From Achromobacter xylosoxidans (lineage in GTDB: Bacteria; Pseudomonadota; Gammaproteobacteria; Burkholderiales; Burkholderiaceae_B), in NCBI RefSeq assembly GCF_014490035.1, contig NZ_CP061008.1:4402001-4466000 (forward strand): a DNA stretch of 64,000 nt, written 5' to 3'. The translations under genes were made by a program, and so were the position numbers. Positions 1 through 8,289 of the stretch are shown here, piece after piece. Within the stretch, counting starts at the first letter, position 1. Each line of letters opens with the position of its first letter. The notes beneath the pieces are model-generated. The model did not search any database and was not told the DNA's origin. It saw nothing but the letters and a program-made list of their open reading frames with translations.

Positions 1-603
1 ATAGGTGCGCCCCGGCGCGATGACCTTGATGGGCGGCTTGTGCATGCGGGCGTAACGCACCTGCATGGGGCTGGTGTGCGTGCGCAACAGCAGCGGCAGG
101 CCGTCGGCGTCGTTCATGTCGACGTAGAACGTGTCCTGCATGGAACGCGCCGGATGGTCCAGCGGGTTGTTCAAAGCGGTGAAATTGGTCCAGTCGTTTT
201 CCACTTCGGGGCCGTCGGCCACGTCGAAGCCTATGGAACGGAAGATCTCTTCCACGCGTTCCCAGGTCCGGATCACCGGATGGATGCCGCCCGGCGCGCG
301 ACCGCGGCCCGGGAGGGTGACGTCAATGGTTTCGGATGCCAGGCGGGCGTCCAGTTCAGCCTGTGCCAGCGCGGCGCGGCGCAGGTTCAGGAGCTCTTCG
401 ACCTGTTGCTTGGCCTGATTGATCCGGGCGCCCATCTCGCGCTTCTGCTCGGGTTCGAGCTTGCCTAGGGCTTTGAGCAGCACCGTCAGCGCGCCTTCCT
501 TGCCCAGGAACCGAGCCTTTGCATTTTCCAGCGCGGCGGCATCGGAGGCCGCGGCGAAGCGTTCTTGCGCCTGGGAGACCAGGTCGTCAACCGTTTGAGT
601 CAT
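1..603 (-). CDS. pheS: Phenylalanine--tRNA ligase alpha subunit, 3' end cut by window edge
   Basis: Catalytic alpha subunit of the (alpha-beta)2 phenylalanyl-tRNA synthetase, which charges tRNA-Phe in the cytoplasm. Only the first 201 residues lie in the window. They show the N-terminal coiled-coil region (about residues 1-95, rich in A, E, K, Q) and the beginning of the class II catalytic core, including [21 protein letters not shown] and the motif-2-like segment DTFYVD...[15 protein letters not shown]. The ATG at 601-603 fits the family N-terminus (MTQTVDDLV). It follows rplT on the same strand, 75 nt downstream, with a hairpin in the gap. pheT is expected just beyond position 1. Confidence 0.97.
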   Translation of the reverse strand, partial: MTQTVDDLVSQAQERFAAASDAAALENAKARFLGKEGALTVLLKALGKLEPEQKREMGARINQAKQQVEELLNLRRAALAQAELDARLASETIDVTLPGRGRAPGGIHPVIRTWERVEEIFRSIGFDVADGPEVENDWTNFTALNNPLDHPARSMQDTFYVDMNDADGLPLLLRTHTSPMQVRYARMHKPPIKVIAPGRTY

Positions 604-621
604 GAAATCCAGCCTTCAAAA

Positions 622-651
622 CGCAAACGGGGCCATTACAGCCCCGTTTGC
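622..651 (-). terminator. Hairpin between rplT and pheS (terminator or attenuator)
   Basis: An 11-bp perfect stem (arms 623-633 and 641-651, loop 634-640) with GC-rich arms, followed on the minus strand by CGTTTTG, lies between the rplT stop and the pheS start. The stem is strong but the U-run is short, so it may only partly terminate or attenuate read-through into pheST. Phenylalanine-type attenuation would also need a leader peptide, and none is evident. Confidence 0.5.
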
Positions 652-678
652 AGCGATGCGCGATGAGTTAAAGCGCGA

Positions 679-1038
679 TCAGGCAGCCAAGGCAGCCTTG
701 GCTTGCTGCACGATGGCGGCAAAGCCGGCCTTGTCGCGCACGGCCAGGTCGGCCAGAACCTTGCGGTCGAGTTCGATCGAAGCCTTCTTCAGGCCGGCGA
801 TGAACACGCTGTAGCTGACGCCATGTTCGCGGACGGCGGCGTTGATACGCGTGATCCACAGAGCACGGAACGTGCGCTTCTTGTTACGACGGTCGCGGTA
901 GGCGTATTGGCCAGCGCGCATGACTGCTTGCTTGGCAATACGGAACACATTACCGCGGCGGCCACGGTAACCCTTGGCGGCGGCAATGACTTTCTTGTGA
1001 CGTGCGCGGGCGGTTACGCCGCGTTTGACGCGAGGCAT
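679..1038 (-). CDS. rplT: 50S ribosomal protein L20
   Basis: Ribosomal protein L20, 119 residues, the normal length. It binds 23S rRNA early in large-subunit assembly. The lysine/arginine-rich N-terminus ([18 protein letters not shown]) and the [15 protein letters not shown] segment are diagnostic. It lies 17 nt downstream of rpmI on the same strand and is surely cotranscribed with it. In E. coli L20 also represses translation of rpmI-rplT by binding their mRNA; whether it does so here is unknown, but the long rpmI leader gives room for such a site. Confidence 0.98.
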   Translation of the reverse strand: MPRVKRGVTARARHKKVIAAAKGYRGRRGNVFRIAKQAVMRAGQYAYRDRRNKKRTFRALWITRINAAVREHGVSYSVFIAGLKKASIELDRKVLADLAVRDKAGFAAIVQQAKAALAA

Positions 1039-1055
1039 AGTAGATCTCCCTTAGA

Positions 1056-1253
1056 TCAAGCGAAAGGCATCATGGCCTTGACGGAGGCCACGTTGGATTC
1101 ATGGACCGCCGTCGAGCCGCGCAGTTGACGCTTGGCCTTGGTGGTCTTCTTGGTCAGAATGTGGCGCTTGAACGCCTGACCGCGCTTGATGGAGCCGCTG
1201 CCGCGAACCTTAAAGCGCTTGGAGGCGCTTTTCTTGGTTTTCATCTTGGGCAT
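1056..1253 (-). CDS. rpmI: 50S ribosomal protein L35
   Basis: Ribosomal protein L35, 65 residues, full length. The start [20 protein letters not shown] is characteristic of the family. It is followed by rplT 17 nt downstream. Unusually, the gene upstream on the same strand is comM rather than infC, which sits 9 kb away at 10147-10698. Translation starts at the ATG at 1251-1253, behind a weak purine stretch (TAGGGAA). Transcription probably begins at the promoter at 1513-1542, giving a leader of about 250 nt. Confidence 0.98.
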   Translation of the reverse strand: MPKMKTKKSASKRFKVRGSGSIKRGQAFKRHILTKKTTKAKRQLRGSTAVHESNVASVKAMMPFA

Positions 1254-1365
1254 GTTGATTCCCTAAACTAAACACTCATTGTTGATATGCATGACACCAG
1301 GTGCTTGACGCATGGACGGCCGATGAAACCTTCCATGGCGACAAAACTTGGAGACCTGTTGCCAC

Positions 1366-1442
1366 TTCTTGGGGTACTACTTGGGGTACTTCCGGGGGGT
1401 ACTTCTTGGGATACTTCTCGAAGTACTTCCGGGGTACTTTCC
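1366..1442. repeat. Degenerate tandem repeat in the rpmI leader
   Basis: About six imperfect copies of an 11-14 nt unit, read on the minus strand as (G/A)GAAGTACCCC, lie between the promoter and the start of rpmI. The tract would be transcribed as part of the rpmI-rplT-pheS mRNA. Its function is unknown. A 63-codon reading frame (1268-1459, minus) runs through it and stops 14 nt before rpmI, but the repeat has no stop in any minus-strand frame, so this frame alone is weak evidence for a leader peptide. Confidence 0.7.
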
Positions 1443-1512
1443 GCCAGCATCGCTGCCAAGCGGATTCTCCCCAGAGCAGGTCAAATCTGATCCGGATCCG
1501 GGAAAGCCTTTG

Positions 1513-1542
1513 ATTATATGGTGATTTCCTGCATTTTGTCGA
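1513..1542 (-). promoter_or_regulatory. Sigma-70 promoter for rpmI-rplT-pheS
   Basis: On the minus strand a -35 TCGACA (1537-1542), an 18-nt spacer and a perfect -10 TATAAT (1513-1518) lie just downstream of the comM stop. Transcription would start near 1506. This matches consensus better than any other promoter noticed in the window, and it explains how rpmI is expressed although it is separated from thrS-infC. Confidence 0.7.
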
Positions 1543-1595
1543 GCCAGGCAGCCGGCAAAGCGCAACCCAGGCTCATTGGGCGTCCGCAGGGAGTC

Positions 1596-3125
1596 TCATA
1601 CGCCCGGCCGCCGGTACTGCACCGCCTGGGCAATGTGGCGGGCGCCCAGGGCGTCCTCCCCTTCCAGATCGGCGATCGTGCGCGCCACCCGCAGCGCCCG
1701 GTGCATGGCGCGGGCCGAGCCCGCCAGGCGGCGCATGGCCTGCAGCAGCAGGGCCTGGCCTTCGTCATCCAGACGGCAATGCTCGTCCAGTTCCGCTCCC
1801 GCCAGCGCGGCGTTGGGCTTGCCCTGGCGGGCCTGCTGGCGCTGGCGGCAACGCGCCACGCGTTCGCGGACCGGGCCGGACGCCTCCCCCGGCGGCTTGC
1901 CCATCCATTCGGGGTCGGATGGCGGCAAGGCCACGTGCAGATCGATGCGGTCCAGCAACGGACCCGATATCTTGCCTGCATAGCGCGCCACCTGATCCGG
2001 CGTGCAGGCGCAGGGCCGCCCCGGGTGCCCACGCCAACCGCAAGGACACGGATTCATGGCCGCCACCAACTGGAAACGGGCAGGAAACTGCGCTGCGCGC
2101 AGCGCCCGTGCGATGACCACCCTGCCCGTCTCCAGGGGTTCGCGCAGGGCCTCCAGCGTACGGCGGCTGAACTCCGGCAATTCATCCAGAAACAGCACCC
2201 CATGATGCGCGAGGCTGATCTCGCCTGGACGGGGACGGCTCCCCCCGCCCACCAGCGCCGCCGCCGTGGCGGAATGGTGCGGCGCCCGGAACGGAGGCTG
2301 GCCCACGGGCGCGTCGGACAAGCCAGCCAGCGCGGCAACGGCGGCAACTTCCAACGCCTCGCCGCGCGCCAGCGGCGGCAGCAGCCCCGGCAGGCGCGCC
2401 GCCAACATGCTCTTGCCCGCCCCCGGCGGCCCTATCATCAAGAGACTATGTCCGCCCGCCGCAGCAACCTCCAGGGTCCGCCGCGCCCCCGGCTGCCCCC
2501 GAACGTCCGACAGGCACGGCCCGGGCGCAGTCGCCGGCCAGGGCCGGGGTACGGCATTGGGCAACAGACAAGCACCGGCGGCGTGCGCAGCCACGTCGGC
2601 CAATGTGCGCGCCGACAGCACGCGCAGCCCGGGAACCCAGGCTGCCTGCTCGGCGCTGCCCGCAGGCAGGATGAGCGTGGCGCCGGGCGCCTCCCGGGCG
2701 ACGCTCAGCGCGATGACCAGCGGCGCCGCGACCGGCACCAACGCGCCAGTCAGGGATAGCTCGCCGGCCAGCACCAGGTCGGCCAGGGCCGGATCGCGAA
2801 CGGGTGATTCCGGATCACGGACGTCCGCCGGCGCGGCCAACTGGCCGGAGGCCAGCAGCAGGCCCAGGGCAATGGGCAGGTCGAAACGCCCCGACTCCTT
2901 GGGGATGTCGGCGGGCGAAAGATTGACGGTGATCCTGCCCGGCGGGAACTCGAAGCCGCTATTCAGGATGGCCGCGCGCACGCGCTCGCGGCTTTCGCGC
3001 ACTTCGATATCGGGCAGGCCGACCACATTGAAGCTGGGCAGGCCCGGGCCCAGATGCGTTTCCACGCGGACCGCATGGGCATCCAGGCCGCACAGGGCGC
3101 GGCTGGCAAGTACGGCTAGCGTCAA
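1596..3125 (-). CDS. comM: ComM-family Mg-chelatase-like AAA+ ATPase
   Basis: YifB/ComM family protein, 509 residues. In Vibrio cholerae ComM is a hexameric helicase that promotes branch migration during natural transformation; homologues are widespread in non-competent bacteria too. Visible: N-terminal ChlI-like domain (residues 1-about 170, with GLPSFNVVGLPDIEVRESRERVRAA), Walker A GPPGAGKS (about 230), Walker B LFLDELPEF, the MNPCPCG motif with a cysteine cluster CGWRGHPGRPCAC, and a C-terminal Mg-chelatase helical domain. The start MTLAVLASRAL is typical. It is separated from ubiK upstream by a terminator. Confidence 0.95.
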   Translation of the reverse strand: MTLAVLASRALCGLDAHAVRVETHLGPGLPSFNVVGLPDIEVRESRERVRAAILNSGFEFPPGRITVNLSPADIPKESGRFDLPIALGLLLASGQLAAPADVRDPESPVRDPALADLVLAGELSLTGALVPVAAPLVIALSVAREAPGATLILPAGSAEQAAWVPGLRVLSARTLADVAAHAAGACLLPNAVPRPWPATAPGPCLSDVRGQPGARRTLEVAAAGGHSLLMIGPPGAGKSMLAARLPGLLPPLARGEALEVAAVAALAGLSDAPVGQPPFRAPHHSATAAALVGGGSRPRPGEISLAHHGVLFLDELPEFSRRTLEALREPLETGRVVIARALRAAQFPARFQLVAAMNPCPCGWRGHPGRPCACTPDQVARYAGKISGPLLDRIDLHVALPPSDPEWMGKPPGEASGPVRERVARCRQRQQARQGKPNAALAGAELDEHCRLDDEGQALLLQAMRRLAGSARAMHRALRVARTIADLEGEDALGARHIAQAVQYRRPGV

Positions 3126-3241
3126 GGCGGCCTCCGAGTAAGAGCTGGGTCCGCCAGTATCCGCAAACGCGAGGCGTCCGCGGCGGCGGCCGTGACAGAA
3201 GCATCACGCCCGCCCGCCACAGATGCGCACGCGGAAATGGA

Positions 3242-3266
3242 AAACGGCCGCTGATCGCGGCCGTTT
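3242..3266 (-). terminator. Hairpin downstream of ubiK
   Basis: A perfect 10-bp stem, AAACGGCCGC / GCGGCCGTTT (3242-3251 and 3257-3266), with a 5-nt loop, ends in TTTTCC on the minus strand. It lies 43 nt past the ubiK stop and before comM. The A/T ends of the stem make it near-symmetrical. Confidence 0.6.
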
Positions 3267-3308
3267 CCGGGAAGCGTTCCCTGCCGGCCGCGATGCGGCC
3301 GCCAGCGC

Positions 3309-3560
3309 TTACTTGTCCAGCGCGGACAAGCGCGACTCCAGCTGCTGCACCTGCGCGGCCAATTGATCCACCCGAGCGCGGGTGCGCGCCAGCAGGTCGG
3401 CCTGGACGTCGAATTCCTCGCGCGTGACGAGATCCAGCTTGGAGAATGCCTGCGTCATCATCGCGCGCACGTTGCGCTCGACATCCGCGGCCGGGCTGCG
3501 GGCGATCAGGTCGGAGATGTTCTTCTGGATGTCTTCCATCCACTGGGTGCGATTGTTCAT
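3309..3560 (-). CDS. ubiK: UbiK/YqiC (BMFP) family ubiquinone-biosynthesis accessory protein
   Basis: A small helical protein of 83 residues of the BMFP/YqiC family. In enterobacteria UbiK helps the soluble Ubi enzyme complex make ubiquinone under aerobic conditions. Visible: an amphipathic N-terminal helix (WMEDIQKNISDLIARSP) and a C-terminal coiled coil (EEFDVQADLLARTRARVDQLAAQVQQLESRLSALD, divided by heptads), the region used for trimerisation. The ATG at 3558-3560 is preferred over one 30 nt upstream because it has GAGGCC before it and matches the family length. It occupies the usual betaproteobacterial place between comM and the glnK region. Confidence 0.88.
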   Translation of the reverse strand: MNNRTQWMEDIQKNISDLIARSPAADVERNVRAMMTQAFSKLDLVTREEFDVQADLLARTRARVDQLAAQVQQLESRLSALDK

Positions 3561-3650
3561 GACGGCCTCACTGTGTTCTTGATGCCTCAAGTGTAGTGCG
3601 TCGGAATGCCGTTTCCGGACCCGTCCGGCAAAAAAGGGCCGCCTCGATCC

Positions 3651-3687
3651 AAAAAAAGAGGGCGGGCCGCATGCGGTGACCGCCCTT
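3651..3687 (-). terminator. Intrinsic terminator of the lipoprotein gene
   Basis: A stem AGGGCGG / CCGCCCT (3659-3665 and 3680-3686) is followed on the minus strand by seven U residues (3651-3657). It lies about 55 nt past the stop of the lipoprotein gene at 3741-4154. Confidence 0.75.
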
Positions 3688-3740
3688 CAAAGCACAGGAG
3701 AAAACCGGGCTGCCATGGCGGCAACCCCCTACCAACATCG

Positions 3741-4154
3741 TTACGGGCAACCCATCTGGCTTGCCGACTGCGTGAACGTATCCGACGACTGCTTGCATTG
3801 CGCCGCCAGCTGCGCCTTGTCGCTGACCGCGCCCCATTGCGCCCTGGCCGCGTCAAGCTGCTCCTTGATCGCGGCGGCAGCCGGATTGCCGCTGCCGAGC
3901 TTGTCCATGCAGGCATTGATCTTGGCGACGTAGGCCTCGCACTCGGCGGGAACGGACGCCACGGCGCCTGCCGCTGGAGCAGCCGAGGAAGGCGGAGTTG
4001 CGGGTGGAGGCGGCGTCGCGGGAGCCGCAGGTGCGGGCGCAGGAGCGGTGGCGGCCGGCGTGGCGGCCTTTTCTTCGCTCTTGTTGCAACCGGCCAGCGC
4101 GGCGAGCGACGCGGCCAGGGCCAAAGTGCAGAAAGCCTTGCGGTGGATCTTCAT
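3741..4154 (-). CDS. Small Ala/Pro-rich lipoprotein of unknown function
   Basis: A 137-residue predicted lipoprotein. It has a basic N-terminus (MKIHRK), a hydrophobic segment and the lipobox LAGC with the lipidated cysteine at residue 23. Next comes an Ala/Pro-rich linker (about residues 30-65) and a compact C-terminal domain with four cysteines (CEAYVAKINACMDKLG ... CKQSSDTF ... MGC), which could form two disulfides in the periplasm. The frame stays open far upstream, but the ATG at 4152-4154 is chosen because it gives a proper lipoprotein signal. I do not recognise a function. It is read away from glnK. Confidence 0.8.
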   Translation of the reverse strand: MKIHRKAFCTLALAASLAALAGCNKSEEKAATPAATAPAPAPAAPATPPPPATPPSSAAPAAGAVASVPAECEAYVAKINACMDKLGSGNPAAAAIKEQLDAARAQWGAVSDKAQLAAQCKQSSDTFTQSASQMGCP

Positions 4155-4638
4155 GACTACCCCTTCCCGTTCCTGCTTTCTCTTGGAGATCCGTCGACGC
4201 GGAGGCTCCGCCTGCGGCCCAGCCTGTTTGGGGACAGGCTTGAACTGATATCGATTCTTCTGCAGCCGCTCTTCGGCAACAAGCCGACGGGTGTAAACCC
4301 TCGTATCACGCGACCGCGCCGGCCGCACCGATTCCGGCGCGCTCCGACGTCTCGCCGAATGTCTGTCGATTTGCGCCAGAGGCGCGCCGTGCATGGCTCT
4401 GCGGGCAACAGGCGGTCCATCGATGGTTCTATAAATAAGCTGATATGCCAATATAAAACGCAATAAAACACGCATCAATTTGCTACAAATATTGGTTGAG
4501 AAACATATCTTGTTGCTTGCCCCAAGGGCTGGCGCGGCGCACCAACTTGAAGCCGACCAGCGGTGCATGAAGCACCAAATCGGTGCAATCAGGCACATCT
4601 TCAGCGCACCAACCTCCTCCGCTGGGCCATGTCCGACA
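4155..4638. other. Intergenic control region between the lipoprotein gene and glnK
   Basis: This is 484 nt between divergent genes with no convincing coding frame. The right-hand part (about 4430-4500) is AT-rich and holds an inverted repeat CCAATAT/ATATTGG (4448-4454 and 4489-4495). The last 100 nt contain the NtrC-like sites listed separately. Confidence 0.6.
4539..4586 (+). promoter_or_regulatory. NtrC-like enhancer sites upstream of glnK
   Basis: GCACC-AAATC-GGTGC (4572-4586) is a perfect 5-bp inverted repeat matching the NtrC consensus TGCACC-N5-GGTGCA. A weaker second site, GCACC-AACTT-GAAGC (4539-4553), is centred 33 nt upstream, about three helical turns. A GGTGC at 4562-4566 forms a further overlapping inverted repeat. 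The strong site is centred about 85 nt upstream of the predicted start of transcription, a normal enhancer distance. Confidence 0.65.
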
Positions 4639-4654
4639 TGGCATGGAATTTGCT
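4639..4654 (+). promoter_or_regulatory. Sigma-54 (-24/-12) promoter of glnK-amtB
   Basis: TGGCATGGAATTTGCT has the invariant GG (4640-4641) and GC (4652-4653) separated by exactly 10 nt, as RpoN promoters require. Transcription would begin near 4665, 30 nt before glnK. With the NtrC-like sites it implies induction under nitrogen limitation. Confidence 0.8.
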
Positions 4655-4664
4655 TGATAGGTGA

Positions 4665-5033
<369 letters not shown>

Positions 5034-5061
5034 ATAAATAAAGACTCAATGGAGCCTGAAA

Positions 5062-6300
5062 ATGGATAAAGCAGATATCTCCTGGTTGCTCGTCTCTACC
5101 CTGCTTGTATTGATGATGGCCGTACCCGGTCTGGCGATGTTCTATGGCGGCCTGGTGCGCAGCAAGAACGTGTTGTCCGTGCTGCTGCAGGTGCTGTGCA
5201 CGTTCGTGCTGGGCCTGGTGCTCTGGTTCATCTACGGATATTCCCTTGCCTTCACCGAAGGCAACGCCTTCTTCGGCGGCCTGTCGCGCGCCTTCTTCTC
5301 CGGCATGTTCACCCCGTCAGACGGCAAGTACGCCATGTCGAACTCGCTGACCGAACTGCTGTTCGCCTCCTTCCAGGCCACCTTCGCCGGCATTACCTGC
5401 GCGCTGATCGTCGGCAGCTTCGCCGAACGCGCCCGCTTCTCGGCGGTGCTGGTGTTCACGGTGATCTGGTTCACGTTCGCCTACGTACCGATTGCCCACA
5501 TGGTCTGGTTCGCGTCCGAAACGGCGCCGGGCCTGCTGAACGCCAAGGGCGCCCTGGACTTCGCCGGCGGCACCGTGGTGCACATCAACGCCGGCGTGGC
5601 CGGCCTGGTGGGCGCCTACGTGGTGGGCAAGCGCGTCGGCTACGGCCGCGAAGCCATGCAGCCGCACAACCTGCCGATGACCTTCGTGGGCGCGGCGCTG
5701 CTGTGGGTGGGCTGGTTCGGGTTCAATGCCGGCTCCGCCTTGGCCGCCAATGAGAACGCCACCCTGGCCTTCTTCAACACCATGATCGCGACCGCCGGCG
5801 CCGTGCTGTCCTGGCTGTTCACCGAATGGGCCGTCAAGGGCAAGCCCTCGATGCTGGGCGCCGCCTCGGGCGCCGTCGCCGGCCTGGTCGGCATCACCCC
5901 GGCCGCCGGCCTGGTGGGTCCGGTGGGCGCGCTGGTCATCGGCGTCATTGCCGGCATCGTCTGCGTCTGGGGCGTCAACGGCCTGAAGCGCCTGCTGCGC
6001 GCCGACGACGCGCTGGACGTATTCGGCGTACACGGCGTGGGCGGTATCGTGGGCGCCCTGCTGACTGGCGTGTTCAATGCGCAGATCCTCGGCGGTCCCG
6101 GCCTGGCCGAGCCGGGCATGATCGGCCATCAACTGTGGGTCCAGCTGGAAGGCGTGCTGCTGACCATTGTCTGGTCCGGCGTGGTGGCGTGGATCGCCTA
6201 CAAGATCGCCAACGCCCTGTGCGGCATGCGCGTGCCGGAAGACCAGGAGCGCGAAGGCCTGGACGTCACCAGCCACGGCGAATCGGCGTATCACAGCTAA
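5062..6300 (+). CDS. amtB: Ammonium transporter AmtB
   Basis: Amt/Rh-family ammonium channel, 412 residues with about eleven membrane segments. It brings ammonium into the cell and is gated by GlnK. Visible: N-terminal segment with FYGGLVRSKNVLS, the conserved pore histidines in VVHINAGVAGL and VFGVHGVGGIVGALLTG, and a cytoplasmic C-terminal tail (about residues 383-412, ending ERGLDVTSHGESAYHS-like) that contacts PII proteins. There is no long cleavable signal; the first segment starts at about residue 8. It is cotranscribed with glnK. Downstream lies a bidirectional terminator facing ptsI. Confidence 0.97.
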   Translation: MDKADISWLLVSTLLVLMMAVPGLAMFYGGLVRSKNVLSVLLQVLCTFVLGLVLWFIYGYSLAFTEGNAFFGGLSRAFFSGMFTPSDGKYAMSNSLTELLFASFQATFAGITCALIVGSFAERARFSAVLVFTVIWFTFAYVPIAHMVWFASETAPGLLNAKGALDFAGGTVVHINAGVAGLVGAYVVGKRVGYGREAMQPHNLPMTFVGAALLWVGWFGFNAGSALAANENATLAFFNTMIATAGAVLSWLFTEWAVKGKPSMLGAASGAVAGLVGITPAAGLVGPVGALVIGVIAGIVCVWGVNGLKRLLRADDALDVFGVHGVGGIVGALLTGVFNAQILGGPGLAEPGMIGHQLWVQLEGVLLTIVWSGVVAWIAYKIANALCGMRVPEDQEREGLDVTSHGESAYHS

Positions 6301-6350
6301 GTCAGAAGCCTCTCCCCCCCGCCCGCCGGATGGCATGGGCGGGCGGGGAT

Positions 6351-6389
6351 AAAAAAGACGCCGGGGCATTCCGCCCCGGCGCCTTTTTT
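6351..6389. terminator. Bidirectional terminator between amtB and ptsI
   Basis: A perfect 9-bp stem CGCCGGGGC / GCCCCGGCG (6359-6367 and 6373-6381) has a T-run after it on the plus strand (TTTTTT, 6384-6389) and A6 before it (6351-6356), which is a U-run on the minus strand. It can stop transcription from both convergent genes. A second GC-rich inverted repeat lies just left of it (about 6316-6348). Confidence 0.9.
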
Positions 6390-6408
6390 CATGCGGCGGC
6401 GAACCGCC

Positions 6409-8289
6409 TCAGGCCAGGTCCAGCGTGTCCAGGTCCACCGGCAAGGCGCGGTTCAGGGCGCTGGCCACCTTCACGCGCAAGGCGTTGGAGTGCGCGCGCC
6501 GGACCTCGCGCTTGACGTCCAGCAGCTGCTGGGGGTGCATGGAGAACTCGGTCAGGCCCAGGCCCAACAGCAGCCGGGTCATGCGCGAATCCCCCGCCAT
6601 CTCGCCACACACGGCAACCGGCTTGCCGGCGCGCTCGCCCGCATTGATGGTGTGCGCAACCAGGCGCAGCACCGCGGGATGCAGCGGATCGTACAGGGAC
6701 GCCACGTCGTGGTCGCCGCGGTCGATCGCCAGCGTGTACTGGATCAGGTCGTTGGTGCCGATGGACAGGAAATCCAGCGCCTGCGCGAACGGTTCGATGG
6801 CGATGGCGATGGCGGGCACCTCGACCATGGCGCCCACGTCCATGTGGGGCGCGTAGGCCTGGCCGCGCGCATCGAGCTCGCGGCGGGCGGATTCGATGGC
6901 AGCCTTGGTCGCCACCACCTCGTGCATGTGCGCGATCATGGGAATCAGCAGGCGCACGGGCCCGTGTGCCGAGGCCCGCAGTATGGCGCGCAACTGGGTC
7001 GCGAACATCTCCGGGCGCGCCAGGCAATAGCGGATGGCGCGCTGGCCGAGCGCGGGATTGGTGGCCACGGTGGCCTCGCCGTCCAGCGTCTTGTCCGAGC
7101 CGATGTCCAGCGTGCGGATGGTGACCGGCCTGCCGGCCATCACCTTGACCACCGACGAATAGGCTTCGTACTGCTCTTCCTCGCCCGGCAGGTCCGGACG
7201 TCCCATGAAGAGGAATTCGCTGCGGAACAAGCCGATGCCGTGCGCGCCGGAAGCCAGCGCCAGCGCGGCTTCCTCAGGCAATTCGATGTTGGCGTGCAGC
7301 ACCACATCGATGCCGTCCAGCGTGACCGAAGGCTCGTCGCGCAGCAGGCTCAGCTCGGCGCGCTCGTCGGCATAGGCCGACTGGCGGCGGCGGTATTCCT
7401 CGAGAATGCGGCTGGACGGATTGACGATCACCGCGCCGGCCGCGCCGTCGATGATCAGCATGTCGCCGTCGCGAACCAGTTCCCGCACGTTGCCCATGGC
7501 GACCACCGCGGGCACGGCCATGCTGCGCGCCACGATGGCGGTATGCGAAGTAGGACCGCCCAGGTCCGTCACGAAGGCGGCAAAGCGGCCGCCGCGCAGG
7601 CGCAGCATGTCGGCGGGCGAAATGTCGTGGGCCACGACCACCAGCGCGTCGTCGCCGCCCATGTGAGACATGTCGGGCAGGATCGCCGAGGTGCCGGCCA
7701 GCACATGCAGTACCCGTTCGATGACCTGGCGCACGTCGGCCCCGCGCTCGCGCAGGTACTCGTCTTCCATGGCGTCGAATTGCTGGCCCAGGATCTGGCC
7801 CTGCGTCGTCAAGGCCCATTCGGCGTTGTAGTGGCGTTCGGCGATCAGCGCCAGGGTCTGCTCGGCCAGCAGCGGGTCGCCCAGCAGCAGGCTGTGCACG
7901 TTGAGCATGGCGCCGAGCTCGCGCGGCGCGTCGGCCGGCAAGGTATCGGCCAACTGCAGCAGTTCCTGCTGCGCCGAAGCCAGCGCATCGGTGAGCCGGC
8001 TGCTTTCGGCAGGCACATCCTCGGGCGAGATGCGGTAGTGCGCGACCTCCAGCGCCGCCGCGCCCATGACGACCGCGCGGCCGATGGCATATCCCTTGGC
8101 GACGCCTTTGCCGTACAAACAGACAACGGGGCCGGCAAAGCCAGCCCCGTTGGGTGCATCATTGAGGGTCGTAGACGCGCCGGCCTGGGCGATGCTCAGG
8201 CCGGCGGATTCGGAAGAAATTCTATTCCTGCTCACCGAATTTGCTATCGAACAATGATTGAATTTCAGAAAGGGCCTGATCGGCGTCAT
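6409..8289 (-). CDS. ptsI: PTS enzyme I (phosphoenolpyruvate--protein phosphotransferase)
   Basis: Enzyme I moves phosphate from PEP to HPr. The conserved protein starts at about LYGKGVAKGYAIGRA. Visible: the phosphohistidine segment GGPTSHTAIVAR, the PEP-binding signature LGGGAHGIGLFRSEFLFM-like, MVEVPA and the C-terminal motif SIGTNDLIQYTLA...VCGEMAG. The start is uncertain. The ATG at 8289 gives 626 residues but overlaps ptsH by 68 nt and adds a non-homologous N-terminus. A TTG at 8116-8118 gives 569 residues, close to E. coli's 575, and would leave a 13-bp hairpin in front of the gene. No sugar-specific EIIB/EIIC is nearby, so this looks like a regulatory PTS. Confidence 0.93.
   Translation of the reverse strand: MTPIRPFLKFNHCSIANSVSRNRISSESAGLSIAQAGASTTLNDAPNGAGFAGPVVCLYGKGVAKGYAIGRAVVMGAAALEVAHYRISPEDVPAESSRLTDALASAQQELLQLADTLPADAPRELGAMLNVHSLLLGDPLLAEQTLALIAERHYNAEWALTTQGQILGQQFDAMEDEYLRERGADVRQVIERVLHVLAGTSAILPDMSHMGGDDALVVVAHDISPADMLRLRGGRFAAFVTDLGGPTSHTAIVARSMAVPAVVAMGNVRELVRDGDMLIIDGAAGAVIVNPSSRILEEYRRRQSAYADERAELSLLRDEPSVTLDGIDVVLHANIELPEEAALALASGAHGIGLFRSEFLFMGRPDLPGEEEQYEAYSSVVKVMAGRPVTIRTLDIGSDKTLDGEATVATNPALGQRAIRYCLARPEMFATQLRAILRASAHGPVRLLIPMIAHMHEVVATKAAIESARRELDARGQAYAPHMDVGAMVEVPAIAIAIEPFAQALDFLSIGTNDLIQYTLAIDRGDHDVASLYDPLHPAVLRLVAHTINAGERAGKPVAVCGEMAGDSRMTRLLLGLGLTEFSMHPQQLLDVKREVRRAHSNALRVKVASALNRALPVDLDTLDLA
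8124..8152 (-). promoter_or_regulatory. Strong hairpin at the ptsH-ptsI junction
   Basis: Arms 8124-8136 and 8140-8152 form 13 pairs on the minus-strand RNA (one G-U) closed by a 3-nt loop, followed by TCTGTTTGT. It sits between the end of ptsH and the beginning of the conserved part of Enzyme I, so it could tune ptsI expression relative to ptsH, by partial termination or mRNA stability. If the long ptsI start were real, it would be inside the gene. Confidence 0.5.

Noticed and set aside
1596..2759. Plus-strand frames opposite comM
   Set aside because: Arg/Gln-rich translation with no domain; comM is complete on the other strand with Walker motifs.
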